A stretch of 64,000 bases of DNA from Ischnura elegans (GCF_921293095.1 NC_060248.1:82963243-83027242); one strand, 5' to 3'; positions 33,082 through 46,060 are shown, counted from the stretch's first letter. Translations and numbers: made by a program. Notes: a model not told the origin generated them from the sequence alone.

Positions 33082-33089
33082 TGACGTCA
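33082..33089. promoter_or_regulatory. CRE-like palindrome upstream of the dipeptidase start
   Basis: TGACGTCA, the full cAMP-response element core bound by CREB/ATF factors, lies about 90 bases upstream of the chosen start codon, next to CpG-rich exon 1. The transcription start is not known, so it could lie in the 5' UTR or core promoter. Confidence 0.4.
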
Positions 33090-33417
33090 TGCGGGGAACC
33101 ACTCAAAACCCCACATACCCAACCCACGCAAGGTGTATCTATATGGCCGGAGCTGTTTCAGCGATATAGTCTCCATGAATAGAGATTTCGTTTCTCGCCA
33201 CGTACTTTATTTAGAAATCGTTAGTCAAGTAAATCGATAACTTAGCCGTCTTCACTCAGCTTTTATAGCCTTTTGTAAATTTGAAAAGTAATTCTCAAGT
33301 TGGTCCCGGGAGAAGGACGCTGAATTTACAAGTTAAATAATTATACATTGTCAATTTATTTTTCTATCGCGGGCTAAGTGAATGTAAAATACAAGGACAG
33401 GGTCAGAGTCTCCTTTC
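33090..33417. other. Region upstream of the dipeptidase gene, no gene seen
   Basis: Likely promoter-proximal DNA of the - strand gene. Apart from the CRE-like site no clear element was recognised. Confidence 0.4.
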
Positions 33418-33665
33418 ATTACTATTTCTGAAATTTTGGATTTTAAGAAAGTTTTCGACCCGATACCTCACAAAGAACTTTTATACACAGTTAAGTCATG
33501 TAGGTTTAACGAAACTGTAGAAAACTGGGTACGCGACTTCCTGAGCAGTCGTAAGCAAAAAGTACTCCTTGACGGAATTAGCTCTGATGCAGTTTAAGTG
33601 ACATCAGGTGTCGGACAAGGAAGTGTAATCGGCCCCCATTTGTTCATCATTGACCTCTGTTCCCG
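33418..33665 (+). pseudogene. Non-LTR retrotransposon reverse-transcriptase fragment
   Basis: The + strand reads ILDFKKVFDPIPHKELLYT, then NWVRDFLSSRKQKVLLDG, then (after one in-frame stop) VTSGVGQGSVIGPHLFII. This is the order and wording of the central reverse-transcriptase blocks of Jockey/CR1-type LINEs: the first catalytic Asp of LDFKKAFD, and the PQGSVLGP block. The FADD block and everything around it are missing. Dead fragment. Confidence 0.85.
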
Positions 33666-35563
33666 AATTAACTGTAAAATACATCACTTGCCCTTACAAA
33701 TGAAACTCGCATGAAAAAACTTTTTCAACGATAAATAAACAAGATGTGGAGGCTTTGTAAGCGTAAAGTGCTAAAAATAAGGCTATTTTTCAACAACAAT
33801 TTTTTCGTGTCCTTTCACGTAGTACATATTTTTTTGTCCCTTTACCGAATACTAATTGCATGTGACGGTGGGTATCATCTAACACCTCAACTAGGATATT
33901 ACAGCTGTTAATTTGTTAACCTCCTATATAGTTGGGCCAGAGTGGATTTAAATGATCTCACTTTTAACCTTACGTGGGTATTTCTCGAATTTTCAAGATG
34001 AAGTGTTGGCACATTAGTTATCCTTCTTCCTTAACAAAAAATCAAGTCATCTGTACTTCGTCTAAATAAAAAATAAACATATAAGCTATATTGGGAGTTT
34101 TTTTTAAGCATTTACCATTTTTAAATTAATAATAATAATAATTAAAAATGTAACAATATCTTCGACTACTGAGGTTTTCATACTTACATCAAAGACTAAA
34201 ATGAATGAAATCGTTATTTCGCGCCCTTCCTTTACTTCATGTGAGAACAAAAACAGCAAAAATATCCGTATTTTATTCTTCTATGCAAAATGAGAACGTT
34301 AACACGTGTATTTGTAATTACGTTGGAAGAAATTTCTAAAGATGTGAAAACGCTTCCTAATCGAATCATTGAATCGACCCTTGGCGGCGTTGTTATTCAT
34401 TGACAATTTTTGACATTACTTTACCAAGTATCCATATTTATATGTTACTTAAGGCATGGGTGATTTTGGATGTGGCTAGTCAATTTAAAAATGCTTTTTT
34501 TGGGAAAAAAGTAAGGGGGATATCATTACAGATGTTATATTACCTTTCGGTAGTGAATCGGAAGTTTTGGTGACCAAAGTAATTTTATGATGTCTGTATG
34601 CTGTTTCTGAAGAAGAATTTCAAAGTTAGGCATTTACTCCTTTATATAAATTTGAAATTAAATATGACGATGGAAATTCGCCTTCTCGTACTGAATTTGT
34701 GCTCGTCTGATTAAAAAGGATTAGTAACTTCCCCAGACATAAATTTGAATAGAAATTTTGCCAATAAATTCTGAATCAATCAATTCTGCTGAATAATTTA
34801 CAAGATTCATTATGGATAGAATGAAGACTTTATTTTTCGGAAATTTCATTCGCTTTAATTGGAAATGAACACCCTTGATTAGCAATTTACTGGAATCCTG
34901 AAAATGTCAGGCTAAAAAGCTGCTAACTTCACGTCCTTCTACTAGCAGTTTCAAAAAATTTTCAACATTCTACCTCGCCAGTCTAACTTACTTTAATCTT
35001 GTTTCAGTCCACCAAATTCTTTCTACTCCCCTAAAACAAACCACGGGGCCGGAAAACACCCGACCACAACCAACGGCTGGAGAATTCTCTGCGCCCGAGA
35101 TTATAAAAAAAAAAAAACTTGGGATTTATAAAAATATAAAATTTGAGATGCGAATGCAGCGCCACTACCGACGTTGGGGATGGGGAAGTTTTATTTTATT
35201 AATTCCCCATTGGGATTAATTCCATTCGAATATTATTATTTTTGAAATCGCTCAGGACAAGTGGATCAATGGAGTCGATTGAACGTGGAATTGTTTTCAA
35301 CGCGTCTGGGAACAAGCCCGCGAGATAAAATACATAAAGCAAAATACATAGAGAATCCATTAACTTCCTCAGTTTTTATGAGCAAGAGCCATCTGCTATC
35401 CTCACCGTGTATAATTTCCATTCAGTAACATATTGAAATGTATGATTGGTAAAATAATTCTCAAATGTTGAGGAATTTGGTTTCCCGGACAGAATGATGT
35501 TAAATGTGTAAACTATTGGAAAATTTCTTAGTCAGCTGTAATTTCTTCCTCGATTTACCTTGA
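33666..35563. other. AT-rich intergenic stretch, nothing recognised
   Basis: Long A and T runs and an AATAATAAT microsatellite (about 34124-34141). No coding signal. Confidence 0.5.
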
Positions 35564-36098
35564 TTAACCCGTTAACGCCTAGCGGTACCAAATGGTACCA
35601 GTTGATAGTGCAGTGCTAAACGTACATTTTTTGTCATTTATCGTAATTTATTAGGGGTTTTAAGAGTTTTAAATTCATTAAAATATTTTCAATAATATTT
35701 TCCGAAAAGTTTGCAATTTTAAAGATGTAATTAAAGCATTTAGAGCCGTTTGAAAATTGGGAATTATCAACTAGCCCAAAAAAACGGAATTTTTAGAGCA
35801 AAAATTTCGATTTTCTTTGCCTACGACTTATCTACTAGTAATACAAAAGTTATATTATGAAATTATGATTGTTATAACATGTATATCTCAGATAAAGTAT
35901 ATTTTTTTGATGTTAGCTTAAAATTTGGGATGTTATGGTACAAAACATTTTGGTGGCACCATATGGTACCGCTAGGCGTTACTGTTAGTGGTAATAGAAT
36001 AAATTTTGCACCTAATGGCTCAGAATTTCATTGAAATTTAGATACATGGTTACAACAAAAATCGTGCAAACTTTTTAATCCAGGCGTTACCGGGTTAA
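35564..36098. mobile_element. piggyBac-like MITE with TTAA ends
   Basis: TTAACCCGTTAACGCCT at 35564 and the reverse of AGGCGTTACCGGGTTAA at 36082-36098 are inverted repeats, each including TTAA. Subterminal palindromes GGTACCAAATGGTACC (left) and ATGGTACCGCTAGGCGTTAC (right) repeat the TAGCGGTACC word. Length is 535 bases, with no coding sequence. Confidence 0.75.
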
Positions 36099-38410
36099 CC
36101 TCAATGAACAGCATTTTAAGGAAAGTATTTTATAGCCATAATAAATAAAATAGCTGAGAATTGTCGCATTTTTAATGGCATAAAATAAATAAATTACGAA
36201 ATGGATAGATTTTGGGAGGAGTTTATATAAAATTCCTAAGTTTTACTTTCACTCATTTTCACCGCATGTCGAAGTAATTTTGCGTTTTCTCACCGTTCAA
36301 ATTATTTTAAAATTTTGTCGAACGGTTTGATCTCGTATAAACAGGTGAAAATGCTAGAGAAATTAATTCAAAATTGTTTACTTCGTAGGTACGCGTCAAC
36401 TTATTTATTTATGAATTCGGTTTGAATTTGAATAAAATCGACACTGGCCGAATTTCATTTGACCTGGTTGAGGTTTAAAGTTTTCATCAACGCTAGTTCA
36501 ACTCCGTTAGATGACTTTTTACGAGAGATTTTAATTCATAAATACACAATCGACAAAATTATGATAGTAGGTGTAGTTAATCACTCAACTTTATTAAAAT
36601 TGAGAAAATAGGCGATACCACGCTCGATGATATACGATACTAAAAGTATTATTTTTTCATCGAAAGTAAATTTTAGAATGATTCATTAAATTCTAACCCA
36701 TTTCATTTAGCCTGATTAAAGCTATAAAGTTCTACTACCGAGAAAGAGATGCTTCTTCACAAATAAGAAGATAACTGGCGTAACTTAGCGGGATTTATAA
36801 TTGATGTTGAATGAAAACTAAAAAAAGTAAAAAGATTGTTGGTTCAACAGAAAATGTTTCTTATTCTTATTTGTTGTTACCCACAACCAAACAAAGGGTT
36901 GCATTTTTCTACTCCCGCAAGATTTATTATTAATAAAGTGGAGAAATTATATTGAGGAGATTCGATTCGCTTTAAGACGAAGTGAACCCCTTCACTAGAA
37001 TTACTTGTATCCTTAAAAAATATGAGGCTAAAAATCCGATAGCTTCTTACCCTTCATATAGCAGCGTGAAAACATGTCGCAACATTCTAACTCGTCATTC
37101 TAACTTACTTTTATCTCTTTATTTTAATTACAAAAGCCATTGAGCGCTCTATCAGAGTATCCGAGGGCACGGAACGAGTGGGCTCCAAGGGGATGAGATT
37201 GTGGTTGGGTAGAGATATCCCAGTTCCACCTCTCTACCTCTTGGTTTACTCACTTTCTTTTCTCATCTCTTGAGAAATATCCAAGACTGAGGGCTTCGCC
37301 GGTGGAGTAGGAAATCTCATATATTCACTCCCTCCCCTCTCAATCCGTGCCTCTTTCACACTCTTTCAACATTTCCCCTTCCCCATCTCCTTCAAGGCTT
37401 CTTTTTCTCGCGAAAACATAGGCATTTCCCTCACTGGGAAAGCAAATTAAAGGAAAAGTTCAGCGGGAAAGAAAATGAAACCACATTCTATGCTCAATAG
37501 ACTGTGATGAAGCCTTGAGGTATCTCGTGGCTGAAATGACCCTCGGGAAGACACGGTAAATACCTACACCAAGGAACATATGAAGAGTTGACCTTTCTCT
37601 CTTCTTTTCCCTGCCACAACCCTCCCTGAGACAGAGGAAAAAGGTGGTTCACGTTAATTCACTACCTAACAATAAAGTTTCCCAATGACACTCGTGTGAA
37701 AGATTGAGCCATCGCGCCGAATTAGAGCGCACGCATATCACGTTTCAGATGTTTTGTTTATCGATGAGCACGAAGAAAATGACTAATGAGGCTAAGAGGT
37801 GGAGTGTTAGTAAAGATATTATTTAGCTGGATATATAATTGAAACATTAAAGCTTACCTTGGTGAGTAGTAAAGGCACTAGAAATACTACTAAAATATGG
37901 CGTTTGTATGAATGACAATGAAAGATAACGATGTAAATAATGGAGTTGCGCAACAGTGGAAACTATTAAAAGAGTTGTGGTAGTGGAAAATCAGGTAGAT
38001 GTTGAAAAAATAATATGATCCGTGAAAGGAGTAGAAGTTACAAAAAAACGTCTGAGGTAATAGCAGGAGCTACAAAAAAGTTGGCATTGATGTGGAAAGA
38101 GCAGAAGTAGTTGTAGCAACAACAGAGAACTTAAAAAAGCAGAATCTGCAAAAATAAATGAGCAGCAAAAAAAGCAGTCGTATAGATAAGAGTACTAGCT
38201 GATACAATAAATAGCTCAGTGAAAAGAGCCATAGTTGCGAAATAGAGTAAGAATAGATGGAGAAGTGACAGTTATTGGAACTTTAAAAGAGATGGAATTT
38301 CGGAAGGAGTAGAAATAGTAACAATAACAGGAACTGACGGGATGAGAAGCCAAGTGGTACAAGTGATTTTTGTTCTCGACAGAGTTAAGTGCAGAAATTG
38401 ATAGAATACG
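36099..38410. other. Intergenic stretch, nothing recognised
   Basis: AT-rich with a pyrimidine-rich block at 37205-37400. From about 37930 to 38340 loosely repeated words such as GAAAAGAG, GTAGAAGT and GCAGGAGC lead into the repeat at 38411. Confidence 0.45.
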
Positions 38411-38720
38411 TATACAAAAACTTTGTGGTCATAGGATACGAGTGAGTCTCTTTTCTGCGCTGAAATTTAGTGGAAAATAAAATGCAATACAAAGTATCTA
38501 ATTGATCTCATTTTTTTTCTTTACATAACTCTGTTTAGAAAAAAAATCACTTGCACCCAGTGGCTTCTTATCCCCTCATTTGAGATCAGAATTTTTTGTC
38601 GTGGAAAGAGCAGGAATCGTGAAAAGAGCAGTCGTCATCAAAAGAGCAAGTGTGGAGGACATGGAAGGAGTTGTGATGGCAGCAGGAGCAGTGAGAGGGA
38701 AAGACACAACGGCCGAGAGC
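38411..38720 (+). repeat. Dispersed repeat with a 12-15-bp AAAAGAGCAG pattern
   Basis: Contains GTGGAAAGAGCAGGAATCG then GTGAAAAGAGCAGTCGTCAT then AAAAGAGCAAGTGTGGA and GCAGCAGGAGCAGTGAGAGG. The same order occurs inverted at 41640-41935. In one frame both read RAGIxKRAVVIKRASVExMEGVV, but frames break outside, so this is a repeat, not a gene. Confidence 0.75.
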
Positions 38721-40284
38721 TCTCCTTACTCCTTTAACCACCACATTCCTCCCTCTCTCCCTTTTGGGCCGAAACTCCCCTCTTCCACGGTCAGGAAAGA
38801 CTCTGTCTCGTGTTTTGGAGAGATAATTAAGCTCTCTCCAGTGGGTGGAAAGGGAGAATCCTCTTTATGAAAATAGAGGAAACTGAGAAATGGAACGAGA
38901 CGGGTGGAGAAACGACGAGGATTAAAAGTAAGAATGATGGAAGGATACGACGAATGACCGAAATGAATGCGCTGCAGGGAAAGTAAAGAAAATAACCCAC
39001 CTAAGTATTTCATATTCGTAATTTAAAATACAAGATAGTTTTCGATGGTCCACTATAGGTTTGCAATAGCACCGACTCATTAATAGAGTTGAATTAATTA
39101 AATAAATTTTAGTTAAATACAGCGTTAATAAATTTTTTTCAAAGTGTACAAAACACAAGGGAATATAAATTAGGAATTAGCTGCTACATTTTTGCTAAAA
39201 AATCTTTTGCAGTCCATTTTTGTCCAAAGAAACTGATACAAAGTTAAAGATTCTGTCATAAAAATAAGCTAACACCTATGCGATGGGATTTGCTGAAAAT
39301 TATAATTATGAAAAGCTAAATAAAGAAAGGACAACAAAATTCGTGTCTTAAAATATTTCTTTTCTAATTTCAATAATTATGAGCAGCTTTCACTTCTGCG
39401 ATTTGGGCAAATAAAAAGCGATTTTTGCCGTTGTATTCGCATAAGAGCTATTTTCAATGGTTATCAGGAATTAAATAAATCAGCGATGCAGGTACCTATT
39501 AGTCGAAAGGAAAAATAAGGGTATTTGAAAATATCAAAGAACCATACACTTTTATATTTTTAACGATTACTATTAGACTGCAAAAGGCAATGAAAACTCA
39601 TCGAACTAGACAAACACTGTATGATCATGGTTAAATATTTAAAATTTCCAATCTGCAGTATTTTAGTCAGAAGTGTAGGATACAGCCATGAAAATGTATG
39701 GGTAAATCTAAAAGCACCATGATTCAAGAATTAAAACCACTTTGATTTCTTGGTTGCTACTATCCAGAAACTTTGCCCGCATATGAAAACTGTCCCTTTT
39801 GTTAAGTATGTTGATGTACATTACATAAGATAGCCACACCGCCCGCTTTAAATGATAATAATTAAATTCTAACACCAAGATTTGTACAATTTGCAAATTT
39901 GTATAGTAAATGAGCCTTCACGCAAGTTTACAAAAATAACATTCTCGGAGGGCATGCAATAGTAATACAAAGGATAAAAGAATGAAACCATCTCAATATA
40001 AATTTTCCACTGGGATAGTAAAACGGAAACTGCATATTCCAAGGCATAGAAATCATCATCAGGTGCCAAAGATAATCAGTTTTCACCAAGCTAAAGTTCG
40101 TACATTGCAGTAATTGGCGTTTTCGGGGATTAAAAATAAAAATAAGATTAGTATTCAGACTATGTATTTTATTTTTTAAAATAAAATTATTTAACTAGTA
40201 CTATGATTTTTTCCTTCCAATATCAAAAGTACAATTTAAGGTATAAAATCGTTTCCGGCTTAATTTTGTGGAATAATGATATAT
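38721..40284. other. Intergenic stretch, nothing recognised
   Basis: AT-rich. Short frames match no known family. Confidence 0.45.
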
Positions 40285-40722
40285 CCATGATTAAAGCACA
40301 AATGGTAATATCCACACTATTTTATTTATCACTTAACCGACTATGGTTCGACACTTGGTGTAATTTTCAAGGTAATCCAACAAAAATTTGTGAATTAATT
40401 TTAATTTTTTAAAAATTTTTGTTGGATTACCTTGAAAATGACACCAAGGGCCGGTTTTATAATGTCTAGTTAAGTTTTTTCGGAGCATGAAAATCAGAGT
40501 TAACAATATCTTCCACTTGAAGTCACCTGTTAAACTAACCGTAATCCTGAACTACTTTTCACTACATTAACTTTAAAATACCTTTAAGTTAAGGTTACGA
40601 CAGTATCATGTTCTGGTTAACGCTAGCTAGGCATTATTAAAATGGCCCCAAGTGTCGAAACCATGGTCGGTTAAGTGATAAATAAAATAGTGTGGATATT
40701 ACCATTTGTGATTTAATCATGG
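40285..40722. repeat. Fold-back repeat, right arm split by a MITE
   Basis: The left arm 40285-40389 (CCATGATTAAAGCACAAATGG through GGTAATCCAACAAAAATTT) is mirrored by 40413-40448 joined to 40653-40722. The two right-arm pieces become continuous when the insertion at 40449-40647 and one duplicated CCAAG are removed. The spacer is about 23 AT-rich bases. Confidence 0.85.
40449..40647. mobile_element. 199-bp MITE with 5-bp target duplication
   Basis: The ends GGCCGGTTTTATAATG and (reversed) GGCCATTTTAATAATG are inverted repeats, flanked by CCAAG at 40444-40448 and 40648-40652. The intact left arm of the surrounding fold-back shows the empty site (a single CCAAG), confirming the duplication. Confidence 0.8.
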
Positions 40723-40904
40723 ACAATTTAAGGCGATGAGGAAGTCGACTGAATAACTATGCTATACCGGAAAGAAAAATACTTTTTCCATCCTGGATTT
40801 ACATATCACAGCTAGGCATATTCAAGGAGCATAGGCATATTCTCCGGGAAAAGTAATGCGAACGCGGCACGTAAAAATTTGAACAAAGACAGGTAGCAGA
40901 GGGA

Positions 40905-40950
40905 AAGGGAGGGAGAATGCAAGAGACCCTCTCAATTGGATGCCCGGGGA
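40905..40950. repeat. Dispersed repeat, inverted copy at 53588-53640
   Basis: GAGACCCTCTCAATTGGATG then CCCGGGGAGG recurs inverted as CCCCGGGCATTCGATTGAGAG at about 53590. A purine-rich flank (here) and a pyrimidine-rich flank (there) are shared too. Confidence 0.6.
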
Positions 40951-41639
40951 GGAAATAAATATTAAAGAAGCGCGAGCACATCGCGCCGGGCAGTGCGGCT
41001 AGATGGAGAACAAAGAAAAAAATAAGTGCCGCGGGAACAAAAGATAAAAGAAAAGGACTCATTTACACGATCGAAAATCAACAAGCATGGCTAGATAAGG
41101 AGGTAGATTGAATATCTCGCAGCTGCGAGAAAAATATAAGTTACATACCGCGAATCTGAGAATTCGTTCGCAGCTATGAGAAACTACGATCCGTGAGCAT
41201 TAGAATAAAATTGCTACCATTAAAGTATTCTAGCAGTCAAGGTAGGCCGGCGAGAAGCATTATGCGTATTAACTTATACTTAATATTTCCACCCTTTTAC
41301 ATGGAATCATCTAATTCAAAATTGTTCACACTAATTTAAATAACAGTTACGCCCAATCCCTTTTGTTTGCTTCATAAACTCTTTTCAAGTACTCAATTTT
41401 CACGATTATCTTATATTCTTCTTCTATTATGGTTTTAATCATTTCTTCCTCTCTCCATACTCATTCCATTCCAAATTTTTCAATTTGATTCAAGTTTTCT
41501 TAAGGTGCTAGAGAAAAAGATATCATGCTCATGAGTGGATTCAAACACGGCTTTAAAACGCTATGATTTTTGGCACCACTCTAGACTTCGACATTGATAA
41601 GGAATTGGAAATTTATCACAATGAAAGCGCCCTCTTTAT

Positions 41640-41935
41640 ATTTTTGCTTTTCATGGAAACGTCTATAGCCTCTCCCACTCACTGCTCCTGCTGCCGTCAC
41701 AACTCCTTCCATGTTCTCCACACTTGCTCTTTTGATGACGACTGCTCTTTTCTCGATTCCTGCTCTTTTCACTACAGATATTCTTTTCCCAAATGAGGAG
41801 ATAAGGAGCCAAGGGGTACAGGTAATTTTTTTTCTAAACAGAGTTAGGCAAAGAAAAAAAATACCCATTCAGCAGTGCATTTGATTTTCCGCTTAATTTC
41901 AGCTCAGAACAGAGACTCAATCGTATCCCATGAAA
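41640..41935 (-). repeat. Inverted copy of the 38.4-kb repeat
   Basis: Mirror of 38411-38720: CTCCTGCTGCCGTCACAACT, CTTTTGATGACGACTGCTC, then GAGGAGATAAGGAGCCAAGG, then CTAAACAGAGTTAGGC, then CAGAGACTCAATCGTATCCC. Both ends of the shared block are recognisable. Confidence 0.75.
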
Positions 41936-44900
41936 ACCAAGCTTTTATATTTATTCTTTTCATGTATAATATCAATTTTGTAAGCATTTTCCATCTCAGA
42001 TATATGTTGAGAATGACTTGCAAAAATACCACCTACTATTGTCGCTCCCATAGAATATAAGACATGTTATTTTTGTTTCCCACTTTTTAACACCTTTCTG
42101 GCCGATACATTTGAGGATTTACGTAACGATACATACTTTGATAAAATCAAATGATTGCTAATTGTATTGTGTAACGATATCATACCCTACCTATTTAACC
42201 ATAAGGAAAGGTTTTTCGACAACCAACTTATGCAATTCCCAATGAATAAAAAAAATCGAAAATTTCGGGTTAATGTGAGAGCGTAAAAAATTATCACGAC
42301 GCAGAGAGAATATCGTCCCAATTGAAATTCATGGCGTTGTGATAGGAAAAAAATCCCAATCAAATGTCACAATAGACTAATTACTCGATAACATCATGTC
42401 CAAATATATGTATTAATATATCATCGGAAAACATTTTATTTGTAAAATAAAACAAATTACTTACCATAATTTAAGAAATAAAATTTAAAACATTAATAAT
42501 GGAAACAGACAAAGAGTTCATAGTTAATGGATACATAAAAACAATTCTAACAAAGTTTTGTTCAATCTCATGCCGAATTATTTAATTTGGATGGATTTTT
42601 GTCGGTTTTAAAAATCTCATTAAAGTTAACCACTATGCGACAGCAGCGACATATCAAATTACAGTGATAAAAACTGAGATCCTAATCTGATCAACATCAG
42701 AGACCATTGGGAATTTGAAAACTTAGTTGAACAGTTGAAATATTCCAACCGTAATTACTTGGTACAATTCATTTACAAAATGTTAACAACAGCCATTTCT
42801 TAGAGTATCTGCATGGAATTGGCTACTAGTCTTCTTCGTATGAAAATGATGAGGTAGGAAGGAAGTAAACGCTGGAAGCATAGGTAAAAATAATGAATAA
42901 GTTCAATGAAATAAACTTTATCTTTTCAATGGATAAATTTTAAAGGGTAAAAAACATTACCGAAAAATGCATTGAAGCATACCTTCCCAGCTCAAGTACA
43001 GCATAAAATAGTATCACGAAGACAAGAGAATGATATGTTTGAATCACTTATTTAAGAGAAAAAATGAAATTCCTAAACCCGCCTAGCCTAGTGAAGTCAC
43101 TGTCTCTTCCAAATTAAAATCGAGAGTCCACGGTGCAATGGCCATTATGCATAGATGGCGACCGATGGAGGCCTTTACACGCATAATTGAACTTCATTTC
43201 TGGGGAAAAAACAATCGGGCTCGAAATAAAATCTTCAATTATTTTTTTCTGTAGGCATTTTAAGGCACTCAGTTTTACATTTCAGTCACACTCGGAAATG
43301 CATGAAAGCAATTAAGCCAATTTGCTGATGCAAGTCGGATGCGTTTTATTGGATTTAATTAAAAACTGTCCAGACATATAAAGGTGATGGATAACGAATG
43401 GAGTATTTTCAACCACTCTGCATGTAACCTTTGAAATAGGGAAGAAACCTTTGAATTAGGAAAACTCTAACTTTTTTTCTTCGAAAGAGATTAAGTTCGT
43501 GAGCAGATGCTAATCAAAGTGCACAAAAAACTAGCATCTTTATTTGCAATGGAACTTAGCAGGAATTAACAGAGTAGAAAATAAAAGAAATAAAAATACC
43601 ATGGAATAAGGTTTGCATTTCACAAAGTAACACCACAAAGGCAAGCACAACAAGTTAATTCAGGACTCTTAGAATTTTATGGAATTTAATTTCACGGATA
43701 ACGATCGATGAAACAAATTAAGATGATTGCAACACTCATGTATCCTTTGAATTATTTTCTAATCAACAATATCCCAGGAAATTTTGCGCTCACTTTTGTG
43801 AAATTGAATGACAATCGAAACTGATATCGTTTGAAGCGTCAAAGCGAAATGATTTATAAGGTACGTTTATGAAACATTTTTTAAAGTCGAGCCAGTGAAA
43901 ACATTCACGTCTGCACATATATTATTTTGTCGATACATTAATGGCTGTCGCATATCCATTCCCGTACAACTGCTATTTAAAGTGAAGGTAGCTACTAATT
44001 GTTTCGAACTTTATTAGTATTTCAATTAAAACTCTTAAAGATGAATACGATGTCAAAAATATTTCAAATTTACATTTATCAAAAAGAAGGAGCATGAATA
44101 GCAGATATTCTTTTCCAACTATCTGATACGTTAACCTTATAAGACGCTTATACCATTGCCTCATCGGGATATTACAAGCCATGAAACACGACAAGATTAG
44201 GGTGTATACCGAATGAATAAAAAAATAGCATGGATGTAGACATTTTACATGAAGATTTTAGCACGGAACTACAAACGAAACACCCAAACTGAATAACGCA
44301 GCGATAGGTAAAATAAGCTAAAGATTTAGAAAATTTATCTGGCAGTGATAAAATGTTTCAAAATGTAAAAGAAATGTTTCTTCGAATCAAAATTTCAAAT
44401 ATTAAACATTTAATTATAAATCACTACGATAGAAAATATATCCAATAGATGCCGCGATAGGTGTTAACATTTATTAAAAGAGCGTGTTCCCTATTTTCTG
44501 GCAATAGTAACTAATACATTAAGTTATTATTACTAAGTATTATGTTGAACATGCCAGCTTGGATGTGCATGGAGCATTGAAAACTTTGCTAAGCTTTGTT
44601 AGTATATTAAATCACTTAAAGTAAATCCAATTCCCTTGCTCAATTAAAAAAAATGAATTAATCGACTAGGATAAACGGAAAAGTGTATGATAATTAGGTT
44701 AAAAGTTACCGAACAAAGTTTTCATCCTTTGGTACTGGACGGATAAAATTAGAAAAAAAGGCGAACAAGTACCGCAGAATGAGAGGCAGGACAGACATTA
44801 AAATGCAAAGAATTTGTATACAAAGGAGAGGAGAGAGGATGGCTTATCCCATCACTAATTCAAGAAAGAAGTTGTGAGAGATATTTTACGAGATAGCCCA

Positions 44901-45026
44901 AGGAAGACAAAGAGGAAAAATACAAGTCCATGGGGCTGCAGCGGTAAGTAGAAAGGATCCTGAAGAAAAAAGGAATTGGTATGGGAGAGTATCAAACAGA
45001 AAGTAGTAGTTAGGCAAGAGAAAGGT
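41936..45026. other. Intergenic stretch, nothing recognised
   Basis: AT-rich throughout. No exon, RNA gene or transposon end was recognised in about 3 kb. LINE-like sequence may begin near 44760 but only the part from 45027 is readable. Confidence 0.45.
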
Positions 45027-45210
45027 GGATTTGCCGCATAGTGAGATACAATAGTAACATGGAAAACACAATGGGAGGATAAATTGATAGAAAATTCCCC
45101 AGAGGAAGATCAAGGGACAAGTTCTTAAGGCATATGAAGAAGGATACGAAGAAAGATTTTCACAAAATTTTAACTGAAACACGACCATGGTTTCAATACA
45201 GAACAACTGA
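45027..45210 (+). pseudogene. C-terminal fragment of a non-LTR retrotransposon ORF2
   Basis: The + strand reads WICRIVRYNSNMENTMGG, a stop, then IDRKFPRGRSRDKFLRHMKK and PWFQYRTTD. A GHVxRHxN...GKRGRGRPRxxFL-type block followed by a charged helix is typical of the region after the reverse transcriptase in Jockey/RTE/CR1 LINEs. The match is by pattern and the clade is not determined. Confidence 0.65.
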
Positions 45211-45919
45211 TTTACTTAGAACTTGCTGTATGATAATTGCATACTAGAGAAGCCTTGGGAGAGAGGATAGAAATCAATTCTAGAGCGACTGAACTCCCTT
45301 AACGGTTATCCTCTCCGAGGGTTGACCCAGACATATGCCTGAGATCTTAGGATAGGGTAATGATTAACGACCACCCCTTCAGTCAAATGCCAAATACAAA
45401 GCGCGGGGCATGGCATTGTTTGGCGACTGGACCGAATTCTCCTTCTATAATGCAGGCTAGCCGAACTTACTCAATGACTGATATCAGAGGAAGCAGATGG
45501 CGCATACGCAAGTACTAGAGTACCCAATTTTTCCACATTAATAACTATTTTCGCAATAGGCTCAGCCAATGTGTTATAGGAAGTAAGGATGGGGAAATTT
45601 CTAATTACGAGAGGACTTTTCAAGGAGAAATGCCTACTCTTAGAATATGCTAATGATATACACGAGTAAGGGTAAATGAAAAGCTCAATGATATTTCGTT
45701 ACCCCGAATTAAGTATCAGTCCATTCGTTTGGGCATCCGAACACCTACACAAATATACGGTTAAGTGGCGGTATTCTCCCTGACACTCGTGTTGCATTCA
45801 TCGAGGTGATATAGTATTCAATGAGAAGTTCAAGTATCTTTAAAAATCTGGAGGGTTTCGTCTTGATATTCATGAAAACTAATGAGTGTGATATGTTTCA
45901 ATTCTACCGCGTGCACGGT

Positions 45920-46060
45920 GATGAAATTTACATTGATAGCCGTTGAAAAATTTTCCCCGATCCCGGCATCGAACCACGGGCGTTTGACATCCTTTGACCT
46001 TGGTGAAGAGCCTAGTCTCATTTCATAGAGCCTTGAAAATTGGTAAATTGCCATGGAATT
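45920..46060 (-). repeat. tRNA-derived SINE-like fragment
   Basis: On the - strand CGTGGTTCGATGCCGGGATC contains a near-perfect polymerase III B-box (GGTTCGATGCC). It is preceded by GAGACTAGGCTCTTCACCAAGG, a tRNA-like half. No cloverleaf closes, so a SINE head is more likely than a tRNA. Confidence 0.45.

Noticed and set aside
32570..33084. Long + strand frames over dipeptidase exon 1 (Arg/Gly/Ala-rich)
   Set aside because: They are mirror readings of the GC-rich Pro/Ser stalk coding sequence on the other strand.
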